A stretch of 64,000 nt of DNA from assembly GCA_003216535.1 (NCBI GenBank), contig QCIS01000004.1, positions 62,001-126,000 of the forward strand, in the 5' to 3' direction. A program made the position numbers and the translations under genes. Position 1 is the stretch's first letter. Each line of letters opens with the position of its first letter. This document shows, piece after piece, positions 51,973 through 62,070 of the stretch. Source of the DNA: Prochlorococcus sp. AG-402-N08 (lineage in GTDB: Bacteria; Cyanobacteriota; Cyanobacteriia; PCC-6307; Cyanobiaceae). Under the pieces are notes generated by a model that ran no database searches, was not told where the DNA came from, and saw only the letters and a list, made by a program, of their open reading frames with translations.

Positions 51973-52333
51973 CTTAACTGAGTAAATTTAATTCCTCATT
52001 ACATTTTTGAATTATTAAAAAAATTTTTAAATTTAAAAAATAAAATTAAAAATTATCTGTGGTATAAAAAAAATTTTTTAACCTAAGATGAGCTATTTAT
52101 TTCAAAACATTGATATTTTATGAGTGAGATTTGAGAGAGATTCTGCTTATTTATGCAACACCTTGCAATATCTTGCCCCTTCTTGAGACTCAAATATTTT
52201 CTTTTAATACCAACTAATAAGCTATATTCTCACTTGTTTATTTAGCCTACTGTCCTAATTTATGTAGCAGGTGCTTCGGTAGCACTAGATCATATATTTT
52301 ATAAATTTATTAGTTAACTCTTTGATTTATATC
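51973..52333. other. 361-bp gap with 10-bp direct repeats and a hairpin
   Basis: Three consecutive 10-mers starting at 52161 share CTTG at the same place (CCTTGCAATA, TCTTGCCCCT, TCTTGAGACT). GTGCT-TCGGT-AGCAC at 52271-52285 forms a 5-bp stem, but no T-run follows. No gene is seen; the first 130 bp are almost pure A/T. Confidence 0.4.
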
Positions 52334-54058
52334 TTAAAAAGAAATTCCAGTCGAAAATGTAAATGTAGTTATATTCCCTAAATCAGTTCGGCCGGCTGGA
52401 TCAATAACAAATTGGATTCCTGGTTGTATAAACCACCAGGGCGTTAGCTTTGCTGAATAACCAATTTCAACTACTTCCTGCTTACCCGTACTATTACAAT
52501 CACCTTTTATCTTTTGCGCACAAGATTGAGATTTCGTATTCCAATCACGAACACCATCAGTCATGTTTTTTATTCCATAACCAATAAAAATAACATCTTG
52601 ATTACGATTAGGGAAAAGACCTTCGTAACCCAAACCGAAGACGTAAGTGTTTTTTAAAAGATTGCCATAATCAAGGAAATATTGCGATGTCTTAGCAAAT
52701 CCTGTAAGACCTTGGTTATAACTTCCTTTTTCACGAAACAACATTTTCTCAAAGGTCGAGTAAAGACCTCCATTGGAATTATAAATTTTTCTTTGCAAGC
52801 CTGTATCTTGAAATGGATTTCCGTTTATATCTTTGTAATTACTAAAAAGTTTACCTGTGTGATAATGCCCACCAATTCGTATAAACCATGGATTACCAAA
52901 GTCATTTGTACGTTCATTATAGGTTCCACCCTTATAAGTTAATTCTGCGAATGTTTCAGTACCATTATCCTTATTAAGAAACCAAGTCAGACCTCGACGA
53001 TTATCTATTCCAGAGGAAGGATCATAATAACCAGCACCAAATTGAAGTCGAAAATCAAAATCTTTATTTAAAATTTGTTGCCACTGAACCCCTAATGGAG
53101 CTGTTGGATTGATTGGACCTCTACCTGTATATTGGTTAGTGCCAATACTTCCTGGCTCATCAAATGTCCAGAAATTGAACATCCCTGCTAGGATTGAACG
53201 ATTGAACATAATCCAAGGATTGATATTGCCCACTCTCAAGTAATTTTGCATATTTTCACCATAACGCTGTTGGTACCATATCTCGAAAACACGAAATCCT
53301 TGGTATGCCTCAGGTTCTCGTAAAGTACCAGTATCGTAATAAAAATTACCATGTAAACTATGAGTTTTAATGGGCGTTACGGCATTTCCATAAAGCCAGA
53401 TTGGTTTTGATTCAGGCCAGGCAAATGAGAAATGCATTTGACCACCTTCCCATGCCTCGTCAATTAAACTTGAATAAAAATCCAAACCATATAGCTGTAT
53501 GTAATTTTGTTGTTCTTTACGATTGGGATCGCTTGTTTTTACGTTAGGATCATCGGATAAATTGCTTTTGATCAGATTTAGATGATCGAAACCATAACAG
53601 CCGTAGAAATCAATTCCATCTTTGTATAGGGCGCGTCGTTTTCCTCCCCACTGACCAGTAGCATAATCTCTGGAAAATAAATCCTCGTCTTTAGCCTCTG
53701 GCAAGATAGCTTGTGGTTTCATATATGTATCAAGCCTTCTATAAGTTGAGGGGGTTTTGAGGTGCCTTACTACATCGCAACGAATTGCACGATTCGGTTT
53801 ATAGTTTTTGCCTTGAGGAGGTAAGTTAAATGTTTCAAAAAAATTCTTTTGGGAGGAATCTGTTTTTATCTTTGGCACGTAATCTAACGAACCATTTACA
53901 ATTTCGGTCTCAATATCTGTATTAGAGTGGTTGTCAGTGGCAGATGAATTATTTCTTGTTTGAGCAAGCAAACAACTGACTGGATTAAAAGTAAAAAGTG
54001 CAAAAAGAATATATAAACTTATTTTTTTTTTTTCATATTTTACGCTCAACTTTTTCAA
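52334..54058 (-). CDS. OprB-type porin, paralog of the 38.2 kb porin (no SLH domain)
   Basis: The protein has 574 residues with a signal peptide (ISLYILFALFTFNPVSCLLA). The mature N-terminal region has CDVVRHLKTPSTYRRLDTYM, close to the other porin, and DFYGCYGFD parallels DLYGCYALD there. The barrel part shares VFEIWYQQRYGENMQNYLRVGNINPWIMFNRSI and ends TTFTFSTGISF with a C-terminal Phe. No SLH domain is present. Sugar or other small-solute passage is likely from the family. Confidence 0.8.
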   Translation of the reverse strand: MKKLSVKYEKKKISLYILFALFTFNPVSCLLAQTRNNSSATDNHSNTDIETEIVNGSLDYVPKIKTDSSQKNFFETFNLPPQGKNYKPNRAIRCDVVRHLKTPSTYRRLDTYMKPQAILPEAKDEDLFSRDYATGQWGGKRRALYKDGIDFYGCYGFDHLNLIKSNLSDDPNVKTSDPNRKEQQNYIQLYGLDFYSSLIDEAWEGGQMHFSFAWPESKPIWLYGNAVTPIKTHSLHGNFYYDTGTLREPEAYQGFRVFEIWYQQRYGENMQNYLRVGNINPWIMFNRSILAGMFNFWTFDEPGSIGTNQYTGRGPINPTAPLGVQWQQILNKDFDFRLQFGAGYYDPSSGIDNRRGLTWFLNKDNGTETFAELTYKGGTYNERTNDFGNPWFIRIGGHYHTGKLFSNYKDINGNPFQDTGLQRKIYNSNGGLYSTFEKMLFREKGSYNQGLTGFAKTSQYFLDYGNLLKNTYVFGLGYEGLFPNRNQDVIFIGYGIKNMTDGVRDWNTKSQSCAQKIKGDCNSTGKQEVVEIGYSAKLTPWWFIQPGIQFVIDPAGRTDLGNITTFTFSTGISF

Positions 54059-54368
54059 TTCAATAATATACTTAAAAGAAAATTTTTGTCTTTATATAAG
54101 TATCTCCTTATATTAATAATTTAGTTTTTTTCAATACTACTAAATAAAAAGTTTTGCATTTCTATATTTGATCTTTTTCAAAAAAGATTGAAATTAATGA
54201 TTATAACTTAATAAATTAGTCACAGTCTATAAATTCAAAGATTTAAAAATTATTGTAAGAAACTAGTTTGAGGTAGGAATTTTTATTAATAATGATTAGT
54301 TAAATCGTTATAACAATCTATTATTAGTCAAATTTAGTCCGCAAAAATATAGTCTGCTTCCAAAAAAA
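54059..54368. other. 310-bp AT-rich gap
   Basis: It probably holds the porin promoter (minus strand) and the 3' end of the small membrane-protein transcript. I see no gene, repeat or hairpin with a T-run. Confidence 0.4.
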
Positions 54369-54518
54369 TCACCCAAAGTTGATATTTTCTTGAAATAAAC
54401 CAAATAAGTTATTACCAACTATTGCTGCGATTATTAATACGAAGGCAACTATAGCGAAAAGAGCACTAACATCTTTTATGTCATAAGGAGCTTTAAATAA
54501 AGGTTTCTGGTCTGCCAT
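54369..54518 (-). CDS. 49-residue single-span membrane protein
   Basis: The frame from ATG 54518 encodes a hydrophilic start (MADQKPLFKAPYDIKDV), one membrane helix (LFAIVAFVLIIAAIVG) and a short tail to a TGA at 54369. The size and build recall small photosystem or thylakoid subunits, but no specific match is recognised. An AT-rich leader with an A-run precedes it. Confidence 0.6.
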   Translation of the reverse strand: MADQKPLFKAPYDIKDVSALFAIVAFVLIIAAIVGNNLFGLFQENINFG

Positions 54519-54608
54519 AATTATCAAATCTATAAATGCAATTGAAACACATTATTTTAATGCTTGTGAGAAGTATTAAGTTATTTTTTTTAGTCTAAGT
54601 TTGGACAA

Positions 54609-54636
54609 TAAAAAAGCCACTAAAAGTGGCTTTTTT
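54609..54636. terminator. bidirectional Rho-independent terminator
   Basis: GCCAC (54616-54620), loop TAAAA, GTGGC (54626-54630), flanked by seven A and six T, so it works on both strands. It serves the DUF4278 peptide gene on the minus strand. Confidence 0.85.
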
Positions 54637-54654
54637 ATTTAACTATTAAATAAA

Positions 54655-54756
54655 CTAGCTTGTATAAGCTTTGCCTCTGTAAGTTAGTTCATTATGCTGC
54701 TTCTTAGCTGCTTCTTTGTTCTGGACGTACTTTTGTCCTCTGTAAATTAGAGTCAT
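54655..54756 (-). CDS. 33-residue DUF4278-type peptide
   Basis: The peptide starts MTLIYRGQKYVQNKEAAKK and ends LTYRGKAYTS, with two YRG motifs, the mark of the DUF4278 family. PirA of Synechocystis, which binds PII, is as I recall a related small protein; whether this one does so is unknown. The Shine-Dalgarno GGAG (54768-54765) lies 8 bp upstream. A long structured leader precedes it and a strong terminator follows 18 bp after the stop. Confidence 0.78.
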   Translation of the reverse strand: MTLIYRGQKYVQNKEAAKKQHNELTYRGKAYTS

Positions 54757-54866
54757 TTTTTAAGCTCCGGTTTCGCTTAAGTCCCCGTTCCATGGCTTAA
54801 GTCGATTTGCGGCTTGCTAAACGCAAGTTGAACGTTTTGGTAGCGGTTGCTACAAACTTAAGATAA
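54757..54866 (-). promoter_or_regulatory. structured leader of the DUF4278 peptide, candidate glutamine-riboswitch-like (downstream-peptide) RNA
   Basis: Read on the minus strand: a -10-like TATCTT (54865-54860), then hairpin GTAGC-AACC-GCTAC (54853-54840). Next is a three-part fold: P1 pairs CGTTC (54834-54830) with GAACG (54790-54786), and inside it CTTGC-GTTTA-GCAAG (54827-54813) is a perfect stem. CTTAAG occurs three times and could pair with itself over distance. The GC content is far above the surroundings. Downstream-peptide RNAs (glutamine aptamers) precede such small genes in marine picocyanobacteria; a CGTTC-opening P1 recalls them, but I did not match the full consensus. Confidence 0.5.
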
Positions 54867-55062
54867 CATCCAAGGAAATTATTTGTCTAGCTCTTTAATA
54901 AATAAACTTAATATATTAATGATAGATTAGGTTTCTGCTAAAAATATTTATACATTATCGCTATGTAATTGCTTACAGGTTACATTTTGTTCGTTTTTGA
55001 GAAGTATTTTTTATTTAATGAACTTTTAAATGTAAAATTCTTAAGATTATAAAATTTGTTTT
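54867..55062. other. gap upstream of the 64-residue gene
   Basis: AT-rich. It must hold the promoters of two divergent genes. No repeat or hairpin is noted. Confidence 0.35.
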
Positions 55063-55257
55063 ATGTTTTCTAGAAGCAAAAAAACTACAGTAAAAAAATC
55101 TGCAATAGTTGAAGAGACACCATTATTTGCTCAATTACTACCATTCGCAAACAGAATGAATGATAAAGTTCAATTAGTAAATGCTTTAGCCTTTACTTTT
55201 ATTATGGGATTCTCAATTTTTGGAATTGCTCTGTGGAAACTTTCAGGACTTACTTAA
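55063..55257 (+). CDS. 64-residue single-span membrane protein
   Basis: A basic N-terminus (MFSRSKKTTVKKS), a linker ETPLFAQLLPFANRMNDKVQL, and one membrane helix (LAFTFIMGFSIFGIALWKL). The linker and helix are in the place where high-light-inducible proteins carry E-x-x-N-G-R-x-A-M-x-G-F, but those residues are absent, so it is not an ordinary HLIP. It overlaps the convergent next gene by 4 bp. Confidence 0.6.
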   Translation: MFSRSKKTTVKKSAIVEETPLFAQLLPFANRMNDKVQLVNALAFTFIMGFSIFGIALWKLSGLT

Positions 55258-55520
55258 TTATTTAATTTTTGCAAAGCATTTATTTTTGATTCTTTGTTTT
55301 TGATTATTGTTACTAACCACTTAGAGGCAAGTCCCCTAGATATTGATCTATTTTTTAGAAATCTACATATATAGATGTGTAGATTTTTTTCATTTTTGGA
55401 GTTAAATTTTTCTTCAAAGTCTAGTATTTCTTCTTCTGAGCTTCTTTTTCTTAGCTCATCCACTAAGGCATGACTAGAGGAATCATTAAATAAGTTCCCA
55501 ATATTTAAGCTTAATGTCAT
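55254..55520 (-). CDS. small hypothetical protein
   Basis: The protein has 88 residues, charged and helical (LVDELRKRSSEEEILDFEEKF), with no signal peptide or membrane span. I do not recognise a family. It lies between the 64-residue gene and nrdJ and reads in the same direction as nrdJ, 88 bp after its stop. Confidence 0.55.
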   Translation of the reverse strand: MTLSLNIGNLFNDSSSHALVDELRKRSSEEEILDFEEKFNSKNEKNLHIYICRFLKNRSISRGLASKWLVTIIKNKESKINALQKLNN

Positions 55521-55608
55521 AAATCATTTATGTCCCTACTTAAGAGTTAGCCATAAATTAAATTTTTAAAAACTAATTTATATTTTTTATTTACAAATAA
55601 TTTAAAAT

Positions 55609-57942
55609 TTAATCTTTAGGTTTAGCCAAAGGAAGCAGGCACTTATCTGAATCGCACCCAGCTGGCCCAGCTTCAGATAGTTCTCCAACATCATATTTAT
55701 TAAGAGCGTCAAAGAAGTCGTTATTAACTTTCCTCTCTATTACTTTATTTTGCAATGATATATATTCCTCTTTACTTATTGGTTCAAAAGGCAATCTCGG
55801 GAAAGTTGCGTTGGCACTAAATCGAGCTAGTAATGCTGCCGAAATATACCCCTCATTATTTTCTATTGCACTATGAATAACCTTAGCTATATCCTCGATT
55901 TCATTTTCTCTAAATTCTACGGTTGCAGAGGTATTATGCTCTGTGTAAAATTTCTGCACTTGCATGTAAAAATCAAATTGAGCTAATGCTGAGAAATTAT
56001 TGATGTCTATAAGGTCTGCGCCTTCTATATTTGCCCAGCTAACTTCTGTAGGGATTTCAACTAACCATTCTGTACATCTTGGATCAAATGGATTATCGAG
56101 CAAGCATCCATTTTCATCTTTATCAGATTGAGATGGAACAACTGAGTAACCATAATCCATGCAAGCTAAAGCAATTGGATCATTTTTCCTGAAAGTTATT
56201 CTTCTAATGAATCTTTGAGCTTTTGGAGGATGCCATCCTGGAGCCGCTCCTGTTAGAAGACTTTTAGTCCCAGCTGGCTGAACAGTTGTACATCGATTTG
56301 GTCTTCTTAGATTATGTTTATCGCAATATTCCCAGACAGTTTCTTTTACTATTTTTCTCCAGGAATCTAGGAATTTAGCCTCCTTCTCCTTGAAAGCCTT
56401 TCCTTCTTCGTTATTTGGCCTTCCTTCTTCCCACCACTTCAACCATGGCGTCCCAAAAGCATGGACACAAAAATCAAATAATCCAGTGAAACTTACCCCT
56501 ACAATAGGGTCATATTCTCTACTTTTTCTGTAACGCTCAACTTCAAATTCATGATTAAGTAAGCATGCTACAGAAAGAGCTGCTGCTTTAAAAGCTTTTT
56601 TTTGCTCTTCAAGATTTCCTGGATCAATCTGATTTAAATGAACTTCAGCCAAATTGCAGTGGAAATCATTTCCTAAGATCTCCCCACAAGGGTTAAGTCC
56701 ATATCTGCTCATCCTGTGGTCTAACTCTTCTTCAGAAAATGGACCATAACTACTATTTATCCAATTTCTCGCTTCATCCTTACCTTGTTCTGAGTAGATT
56801 TCAATAAATTCCTTTCTCAATTCATCATCTTTGAGAATATCTGCATTTGACCTTGCGATTGCTTCTGGAGCAAATTGAATTGCCCCCTCACCTGAATGGA
56901 ATTGTTTTGTTACGGCATCCAAAACAGTTTGGTAAGTGGGTTTTGTATGGTAAACCCTAGTATGATTAGCCATCCTAAGGGCATCTTTTTCAGGATCTAT
57001 TCTCCAATTACCATTTTCATCTTGACTCCATAAATTTTCTTTTGCCGATGCTGCCTCCTTGTCATCTGAAGCAAATTGTCTCATTCCAGCACTTCTTCTT
57101 ATATTCCCAGCAACTATGGTTACTGCAGCTTCATCAATTAATAAACAACATTCTACTGTACTTAGTTTCCTTCCAATTGCCTTTCCAAGAAGTGATGCGA
57201 CTCTAGAGTAGAGATCTTTCAATTTGATAGGATTTGCCATGCCACCAAAACCTTTTAATGATTCTCCAGCAGGCCTAATATCTTCCAAATTAATGTAAAC
57301 ATCAATTTCTCTTTCAAGACTCTCATTACTTGATGCCTCAAGAAGATATTTATAGCTATCTACCCACCCTCTTCTGCTATCTCCAACTTTGATATGAAGA
57401 TCTTTTCCTTTGATTTCTAATGATGATTTTTCTTCTCTTTGATCTTTAGGAGTTATTCCAACTTCACTAACTGACTTAATATTTATATTGTTTATTACCG
57501 TAGGTAGATTATTTATAAAATGAGGCTCAATTATTGCACCTGTTCCACATCCCATCATTGCTAAGTCCATCATCAAAGCAAAGGCTTCCCAATCAATTAA
57601 GTTTGTTGAAGTACAGTTGTATGCCCCAGAGAAATTTTGGTTTTTATTAATCCAAGGAGTGCCTCCAATCCATAACCATCTCCCTGAAGGTTGGGCTTTT
57701 TGGTTGCTTTGCATCTCTCTCATTAGGATCAATTCTTCATCAGAAAGTTTTCCTAATTCTTTTAAACCCGATAAATTTCTTTCACCTACTTCGCTCCAGT
57801 TCTCCCTTTTGCCAGAGGTAGTTTTCCTGCTGTAAGATCTGAAAAAAACAGGATAAGCAGCTGGCGCAGTCTTTGGAAAATCATCTTTTTTAAGATTATT
57901 GGAATTGCTCTCTGAAGGAGCTTTATTTGGTGCAACAGTCAC
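55609..57942 (-). CDS. nrdJ: adenosylcobalamin-dependent ribonucleoside-triphosphate reductase (class II)
   Basis: It reduces ribonucleoside triphosphates to deoxy forms with an AdoCbl-generated thiyl radical. The GTG at 57942 (M-TVAPNKAPSES) gives 777 residues, the usual length. A longer frame to 58005 adds a hydrophobic, unrelated stretch. Features include the allosteric/loop region IGGTPWINKNQNFSGAYNCT, NPCGEILGNDFHCNLAEVHLNQ with the thiyl and redox cysteines, and a C-terminal CDSDKC pair for thioredoxin-type re-reduction. The presence of cbiX in the window fits B12 dependence. Confidence 0.93.
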   Translation of the reverse strand: MTVAPNKAPSESNSNNLKKDDFPKTAPAAYPVFFRSYSRKTTSGKRENWSEVGERNLSGLKELGKLSDEELILMREMQSNQKAQPSGRWLWIGGTPWINKNQNFSGAYNCTSTNLIDWEAFALMMDLAMMGCGTGAIIEPHFINNLPTVINNINIKSVSEVGITPKDQREEKSSLEIKGKDLHIKVGDSRRGWVDSYKYLLEASSNESLEREIDVYINLEDIRPAGESLKGFGGMANPIKLKDLYSRVASLLGKAIGRKLSTVECCLLIDEAAVTIVAGNIRRSAGMRQFASDDKEAASAKENLWSQDENGNWRIDPEKDALRMANHTRVYHTKPTYQTVLDAVTKQFHSGEGAIQFAPEAIARSNADILKDDELRKEFIEIYSEQGKDEARNWINSSYGPFSEEELDHRMSRYGLNPCGEILGNDFHCNLAEVHLNQIDPGNLEEQKKAFKAAALSVACLLNHEFEVERYRKSREYDPIVGVSFTGLFDFCVHAFGTPWLKWWEEGRPNNEEGKAFKEKEAKFLDSWRKIVKETVWEYCDKHNLRRPNRCTTVQPAGTKSLLTGAAPGWHPPKAQRFIRRITFRKNDPIALACMDYGYSVVPSQSDKDENGCLLDNPFDPRCTEWLVEIPTEVSWANIEGADLIDINNFSALAQFDFYMQVQKFYTEHNTSATVEFRENEIEDIAKVIHSAIENNEGYISAALLARFSANATFPRLPFEPISKEEYISLQNKVIERKVNNDFFDALNKYDVGELSEAGPAGCDSDKCLLPLAKPKD

Positions 57943-58076
57943 GATAAAAAAAACGTATGTAAATAACCCGTACTGGAAGAATAACTCTACCTGTGGCGTC
58001 TGCAACCATTCTTACCACTATTTAACGGTTTGTGTAGAATTATGTTTAATATGAAATCTTTGTTTCAAGAAAGGAT

Positions 58077-58772
58077 ATGGAAAGAATACCTGAACCTGAA
58101 TTAATGGAAGAAAAAAAGCAGGTCATTTCTTATGACGAAGCTGATTTTTCAGAAGGAGAAATTAATCTAATTAATCAAATAGATCATTATCTTTTGAGAA
58201 AAAATATTTCTTTAGGTGAAGAAGATTTAATAGTTGATTTAGGATGCGGCCCAGGAAATATTTCTGAAAAGTTAGCCATAAAATGGCCTAATACTGAAGT
58301 AGTTGGAATAGATGGTTCTAAAGAGATGATTTTGAGAGCAGAACATAACAAAAATATCTCTACCATTCAAAAAAAATTGAAAAAATTACGTTATGTTTGT
58401 TCTGATATCAAAGACATTAAATCAAATAATTTTTTACTTAAAAAAAGAATTAGTTTACTCGTAAGTAATAGTTTGATCCATCACATTACCAATCTTGAAG
58501 ATTTCTTCAAAACTATAAGAAGTTTGTCTAGTAATATCACTGTAAATTTTCACAAGGACTTAAAAAGGCCATTAGATGAAAAGTCAGCTCTAGAACTCAA
58601 AATACAATGTGAAACAAAATATAATGAGATTTTGTGTAATGATTATTATGCATCTTTAAGAGCTTCTTATACATTTAATGAGTTAAAAAATTTCACTTTA
58701 GAGAATGATCTATCCTCTTTAGATGTGTATGAAGATGGTGATAAATATTTAATAGTCTATGGTAATGTTTAG
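58077..58772 (+). CDS. class I SAM-dependent methyltransferase
   Basis: The protein has 231 residues. Motif I is IVDLGCGPGNISEKLA (residues ~50-65), followed by the acidic residue in VVGIDGSKEMI and a YVCSDIKDI motif. The rest of the fold follows, with a VSNSLIHHI motif typical of small-molecule methyltransferases. The substrate is not readable. It lies 135 bp from the divergent nrdJ gene and 31 bp before prfC. Confidence 0.8.
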   Translation: MERIPEPELMEEKKQVISYDEADFSEGEINLINQIDHYLLRKNISLGEEDLIVDLGCGPGNISEKLAIKWPNTEVVGIDGSKEMILRAEHNKNISTIQKKLKKLRYVCSDIKDIKSNNFLLKKRISLLVSNSLIHHITNLEDFFKTIRSLSSNITVNFHKDLKRPLDEKSALELKIQCETKYNEILCNDYYASLRASYTFNELKNFTLENDLSSLDVYEDGDKYLIVYGNV

Positions 58773-58803
58773 GAACTAAGTCAAAGGCCCTTATATTATA
58801 TAG

Positions 58804-60441
58804 ATGAGCTTGGGTAGTAAAATTCTAAATAATAAAGACATACTGGATGCGGTAAATAAAAGAAGAAATTTTGCCATTATTTCACATCCAGATGCTGGGA
58901 AAACCACTCTTACTGAGAAGCTTCTTTTATATGGAGGTGCCATTCAACAGGCAGGAGCAGTAAAGGCTAGGGGTAATCAGAGAAAAGCCACGTCAGACTG
59001 GATGGAACTTGAGAAACAAAGAGGAATTTCTATTACATCAACTGTATTACAATTTGAATATGAAAGATCAGTCATCAATCTATTAGATACACCCGGTCAC
59101 CAAGATTTCTCCGAAGATACTTATAGAACATTAGCTGCTGCTGATAATGCAGTTATGTTGGAAGATGCTGCTAAAGGATTAGAACCTCAAACTAGAAAAT
59201 TGTTTGAAGTTTGCAAGATGCGAAAAATACCAATATTTACTTTCATAAATAAAATGGATAGACCAGGAAGAGAGCCATTTTCTTTACTTGATGAAATTGA
59301 ATCAGAACTTGGATTAAATACTTTACCTATTAACTGGCCAATTGGGAGTGGCGAGGAATTTAGAGGAGTTATTGATAGATTTTCGAGAGAGGTGATTTTA
59401 TTTGATAAAGCCGTGAGAGGGAAACAATCGAATGAGAAAAGATTAAGTCTTGAAGATGAAGAACTATCAAAATATGTAGAGAGAGATTTACTTGAAAACT
59501 CACTTGAAGAATTGGAGGTTCTTGATGAGGCAGGATCGAAATTTGAAAAAGAAAAAGTTTTTAATGGCTCTTTAACTCCAGTTTTCTTTGGATCTGCAAT
59601 GACTAATTTTGGTGTAAGACCATTTTTAGATAGTTTTTTAAAAATGGCTCAAAAGCCAACTTCAAGAAATAGTAATAAAGGGGATATTGAACCTGCAAGC
59701 GATGAATTTAGTGGGTTTGTTTTTAAGCTTCAGGCAAATATGGATCCAAAGCACAGAGATAGAGTTGCTTTTATAAGAGTTTGTAGTGGAAAATTTGAAA
59801 AGGATATGTCAGTTAAACATTCCAGAACTGGGAAAACAATCAGATTATCAAGACCACAAAAAATATTTGGGCAAGATAGAGAAGTAGTTGACGATGCCTA
59901 TCCTGGAGATGTTATTGGCTTGAATAATCCAGGTATGTTTTCTATTGGGGATACTCTTTATACTGGGACTCATCTGGAGTACGAAGGTATACCATCTTTT
60001 AGTCCTGAAATATTCAGCTGGCTAAGAAATCCAAATCCCTCAGCATTTAAAAACTTTAGAAAGGGTATTAATGAACTTCGTGAAGAAGGAGCTGTACAGA
60101 TTCTTTATGACTTTGATGAGAGCAAAAGAGATCCTATACTCGCAGCTGTTGGTCAATTGCAGTTGGAGGTAGTAACTCACAGGTTAAAAAGTGAATATGG
60201 TGTAGATGCAAATCTTGAATCAATACCTTATCAATTGGCTAGATGGGTTTCTGATGGATGGCCAGCCATTGAAAAACTAGGCAGAATATTCAATTGTAAA
60301 ATAGTTAAGGATTGTTGGAATAGGCCAGTTATTCTTTTTAAAAATGAGTGGAATCTAAACCAATTTGTTGAAGACAATAATCAATTAACTTTAAACAAAG
60401 TCGCTCCAGTTGTTAGTGGAGTCGAACCAATTGTTTTATAA
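58804..60441 (+). CDS. prfC: peptide chain release factor 3 (GTPase)
   Basis: RF3 recycles RF1/RF2 from the ribosome after termination. The protein has 545 residues: P-loop SHPDAGKTT at ~25, the switch I region [22 protein letters not shown], the guanine motif NKMDR, and C-terminal domains with [24 protein letters not shown] and IPYQLARWV, as in RF3. It is 30 bp after the methyltransferase gene. Confidence 0.94.
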   Translation: MSLGSKILNNKDILDAVNKRRNFAIISHPDAGKTTLTEKLLLYGGAIQQAGAVKARGNQRKATSDWMELEKQRGISITSTVLQFEYERSVINLLDTPGHQDFSEDTYRTLAAADNAVMLEDAAKGLEPQTRKLFEVCKMRKIPIFTFINKMDRPGREPFSLLDEIESELGLNTLPINWPIGSGEEFRGVIDRFSREVILFDKAVRGKQSNEKRLSLEDEELSKYVERDLLENSLEELEVLDEAGSKFEKEKVFNGSLTPVFFGSAMTNFGVRPFLDSFLKMAQKPTSRNSNKGDIEPASDEFSGFVFKLQANMDPKHRDRVAFIRVCSGKFEKDMSVKHSRTGKTIRLSRPQKIFGQDREVVDDAYPGDVIGLNNPGMFSIGDTLYTGTHLEYEGIPSFSPEIFSWLRNPNPSAFKNFRKGINELREEGAVQILYDFDESKRDPILAAVGQLQLEVVTHRLKSEYGVDANLESIPYQLARWVSDGWPAIEKLGRIFNCKIVKDCWNRPVILFKNEWNLNQFVEDNNQLTLNKVAPVVSGVEPIVL

Positions 60442-60492
60442 AGCCTTAATGGATTATAAAATTGGTTAATCTGTTAGTATTGGAAAAAAATT

Positions 60493-61167
60493 TTGGATTC
60501 AAACAGTAGTAAAAACAATAATGAAAAATCACCTTATGAAATTTTAGGTGTAAAAGAAGGTGCTGCTTTTGAGGATATTCAGAAGGCTAGAGATTTTAAA
60601 GTTAAAGAGGCTGGTGAAGATTTAATTTTGAAAGCGAAAATAGAATCTTCCTTCGACCAATTACTTATGGGGAGTTTGAAAGCCAGGCAATCAGGGAATG
60701 TAAGCTATGAAGCTGTAAGTGCCTCAAAAAAAGAAAAACAAATTAATCAATTTACCAATAATAATTTCCCACTGCTTTCTAAGATAAAAAATTTAAATAA
60801 CAAATCTAAGAACTCAAGTCAGTATAGTCTGCCGAAAATAACCCCCCCCTCATTTGATAATCTTTCAATAAAAATATCTGTTGGTCTATTATTTTTAATT
60901 TTGTTATTTCTCAGTCCAGACTCTAATAATAGACTTTTGCTTTCTATCTCAACATTAATACTTACCTATACTCAAATTAAATCGGGAAAAAGATTTATAG
61001 GTTCTCTAGGTTGGAGTGTTGCCTTTCTTTCTATAGGATTAATATTTGGTGGATTACTTGAAAATAATTCTTTCATTCAGGAAGTATCAAACAATTCTTT
61101 ATCAATACAAAAAATTCAAAGTTTTCCAGCCATGGTTATTTTATGGATAGGAGTAATTTTCTTATGA
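60493..61167 (+). CDS. CPP1-like DnaJ-type membrane protein
   Basis: The protein has 224 residues. The N-terminus [27 protein letters not shown] resembles a J-domain without an HPD motif, as in CPP1-like proteins (chaperones of protochlorophyllide reductase in plants). A basic linker and about four hydrophobic segments ([10 protein letters not shown]..., [28 protein letters not shown]) form the C-terminus. The start is TTG 60493, 12 bp after a weak GGAAAA. It converges with hslO, overlapping by 6 bp. Confidence 0.8.
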   Translation: MDSNSSKNNNEKSPYEILGVKEGAAFEDIQKARDFKVKEAGEDLILKAKIESSFDQLLMGSLKARQSGNVSYEAVSASKKEKQINQFTNNNFPLLSKIKNLNNKSKNSSQYSLPKITPPSFDNLSIKISVGLLFLILLFLSPDSNNRLLLSISTLILTYTQIKSGKRFIGSLGWSVAFLSIGLIFGGLLENNSFIQEVSNNSLSIQKIQSFPAMVILWIGVIFL

Positions 61168-62070
61168 TTGATTTTCTATCATCGTTTTAATTTCTTCATA
61201 ATTTATAAGATATTTATTCTTACAAAATTCACAAACCAATTCTGCTTCGCCCTCTTTCTTGAGGATGTCCTCCAACTCTCTCTTATCAAGCATTTTCATT
61301 GCATTTAAACTTCTTTTTTTGGAACACTTGCATTTAAAACTAACTTCTTGGGAACGAGCTTTTTCAGATATTGATTTATCATCAATATCTGGAAATATAT
61401 TTCTTATTAACGAAAGAAGATTGTCTTTAGACTGAAATAGTTCTTCGCTAAAAGAATTAATTTCTTTACATCTTTCTTCAAGTAGTGCGACTAGTAAAGG
61501 GTCAGTATCTTTTTTAGGTAAAACTTGAGCCAATAGGCCCCCACTACAAATAATACTTTTATTTTTGATTTTTTCTCCAATGAATACAGCAGAAGGAGTT
61601 TGTTCTGAATGATATAAATATGAGGCTAAGTCTTCTGCAATATTTCCATTTACTAATTCAACTGTACTTGTAAAGGGCTCTCCAATTCCACTATCTCTAA
61701 TAACATTTAAATATCCAGTACCTAATGCTTGTGTGAAATCAAAAGAATATTTGTTACTATCTATTTTGACTAGATCTAATTCTAAATTGGGATTCCCTAC
61801 ATAACCTCTGACTTTGCCGTCTCTACCCGCATCAACCAACAATCCTTTCAAAGGTCCATCAGATCTAACTCTTAAAGTTACTCTCCCATGCATTATCTTC
61901 ATTGAACTTGCTAGAAGTAGTGAAGCACTAAATGCTCTTCCTAAGATACAGGTGGTTAGATAAGAAAGACCGTGTCTTTTTTTAGCTTCTAGAGAAGATT
62001 CTGTTGTTAAGACCGCAACTAATCTTATTCCTCCGTTTGCTGCAGTAGCTCTTACTATTCTATCCTTCAT
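61162..62070 (-). CDS. hslO: redox-regulated chaperone Hsp33
   Basis: A holdase activated by oxidation. The protein has 302 residues. The core N-terminal domain ([18 protein letters not shown]) is followed by the Zn-binding C-terminal switch: CKC in FKCKCSKKR and CEFC in [10 protein letters not shown] give the four cysteines that bind zinc when reduced. The start overlaps the ABC ATPase gene by 11 bp. Confidence 0.95.
   Translation of the reverse strand: MKDRIVRATAANGGIRLVAVLTTESSLEAKKRHGLSYLTTCILGRAFSASLLLASSMKIMHGRVTLRVRSDGPLKGLLVDAGRDGKVRGYVGNPNLELDLVKIDSNKYSFDFTQALGTGYLNVIRDSGIGEPFTSTVELVNGNIAEDLASYLYHSEQTPSAVFIGEKIKNKSIICSGGLLAQVLPKKDTDPLLVALLEERCKEINSFSEELFQSKDNLLSLIRNIFPDIDDKSISEKARSQEVSFKCKCSKKRSLNAMKMLDKRELEDILKKEGEAELVCEFCKNKYLINYEEIKTMIENQS

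Noticed and set aside
55609-58005. nrdJ start at 58005
   Set aside because: The extra 21 residues are hydrophobic and unlike NrdJ; GTG at 57942 begins the usual N-terminus.
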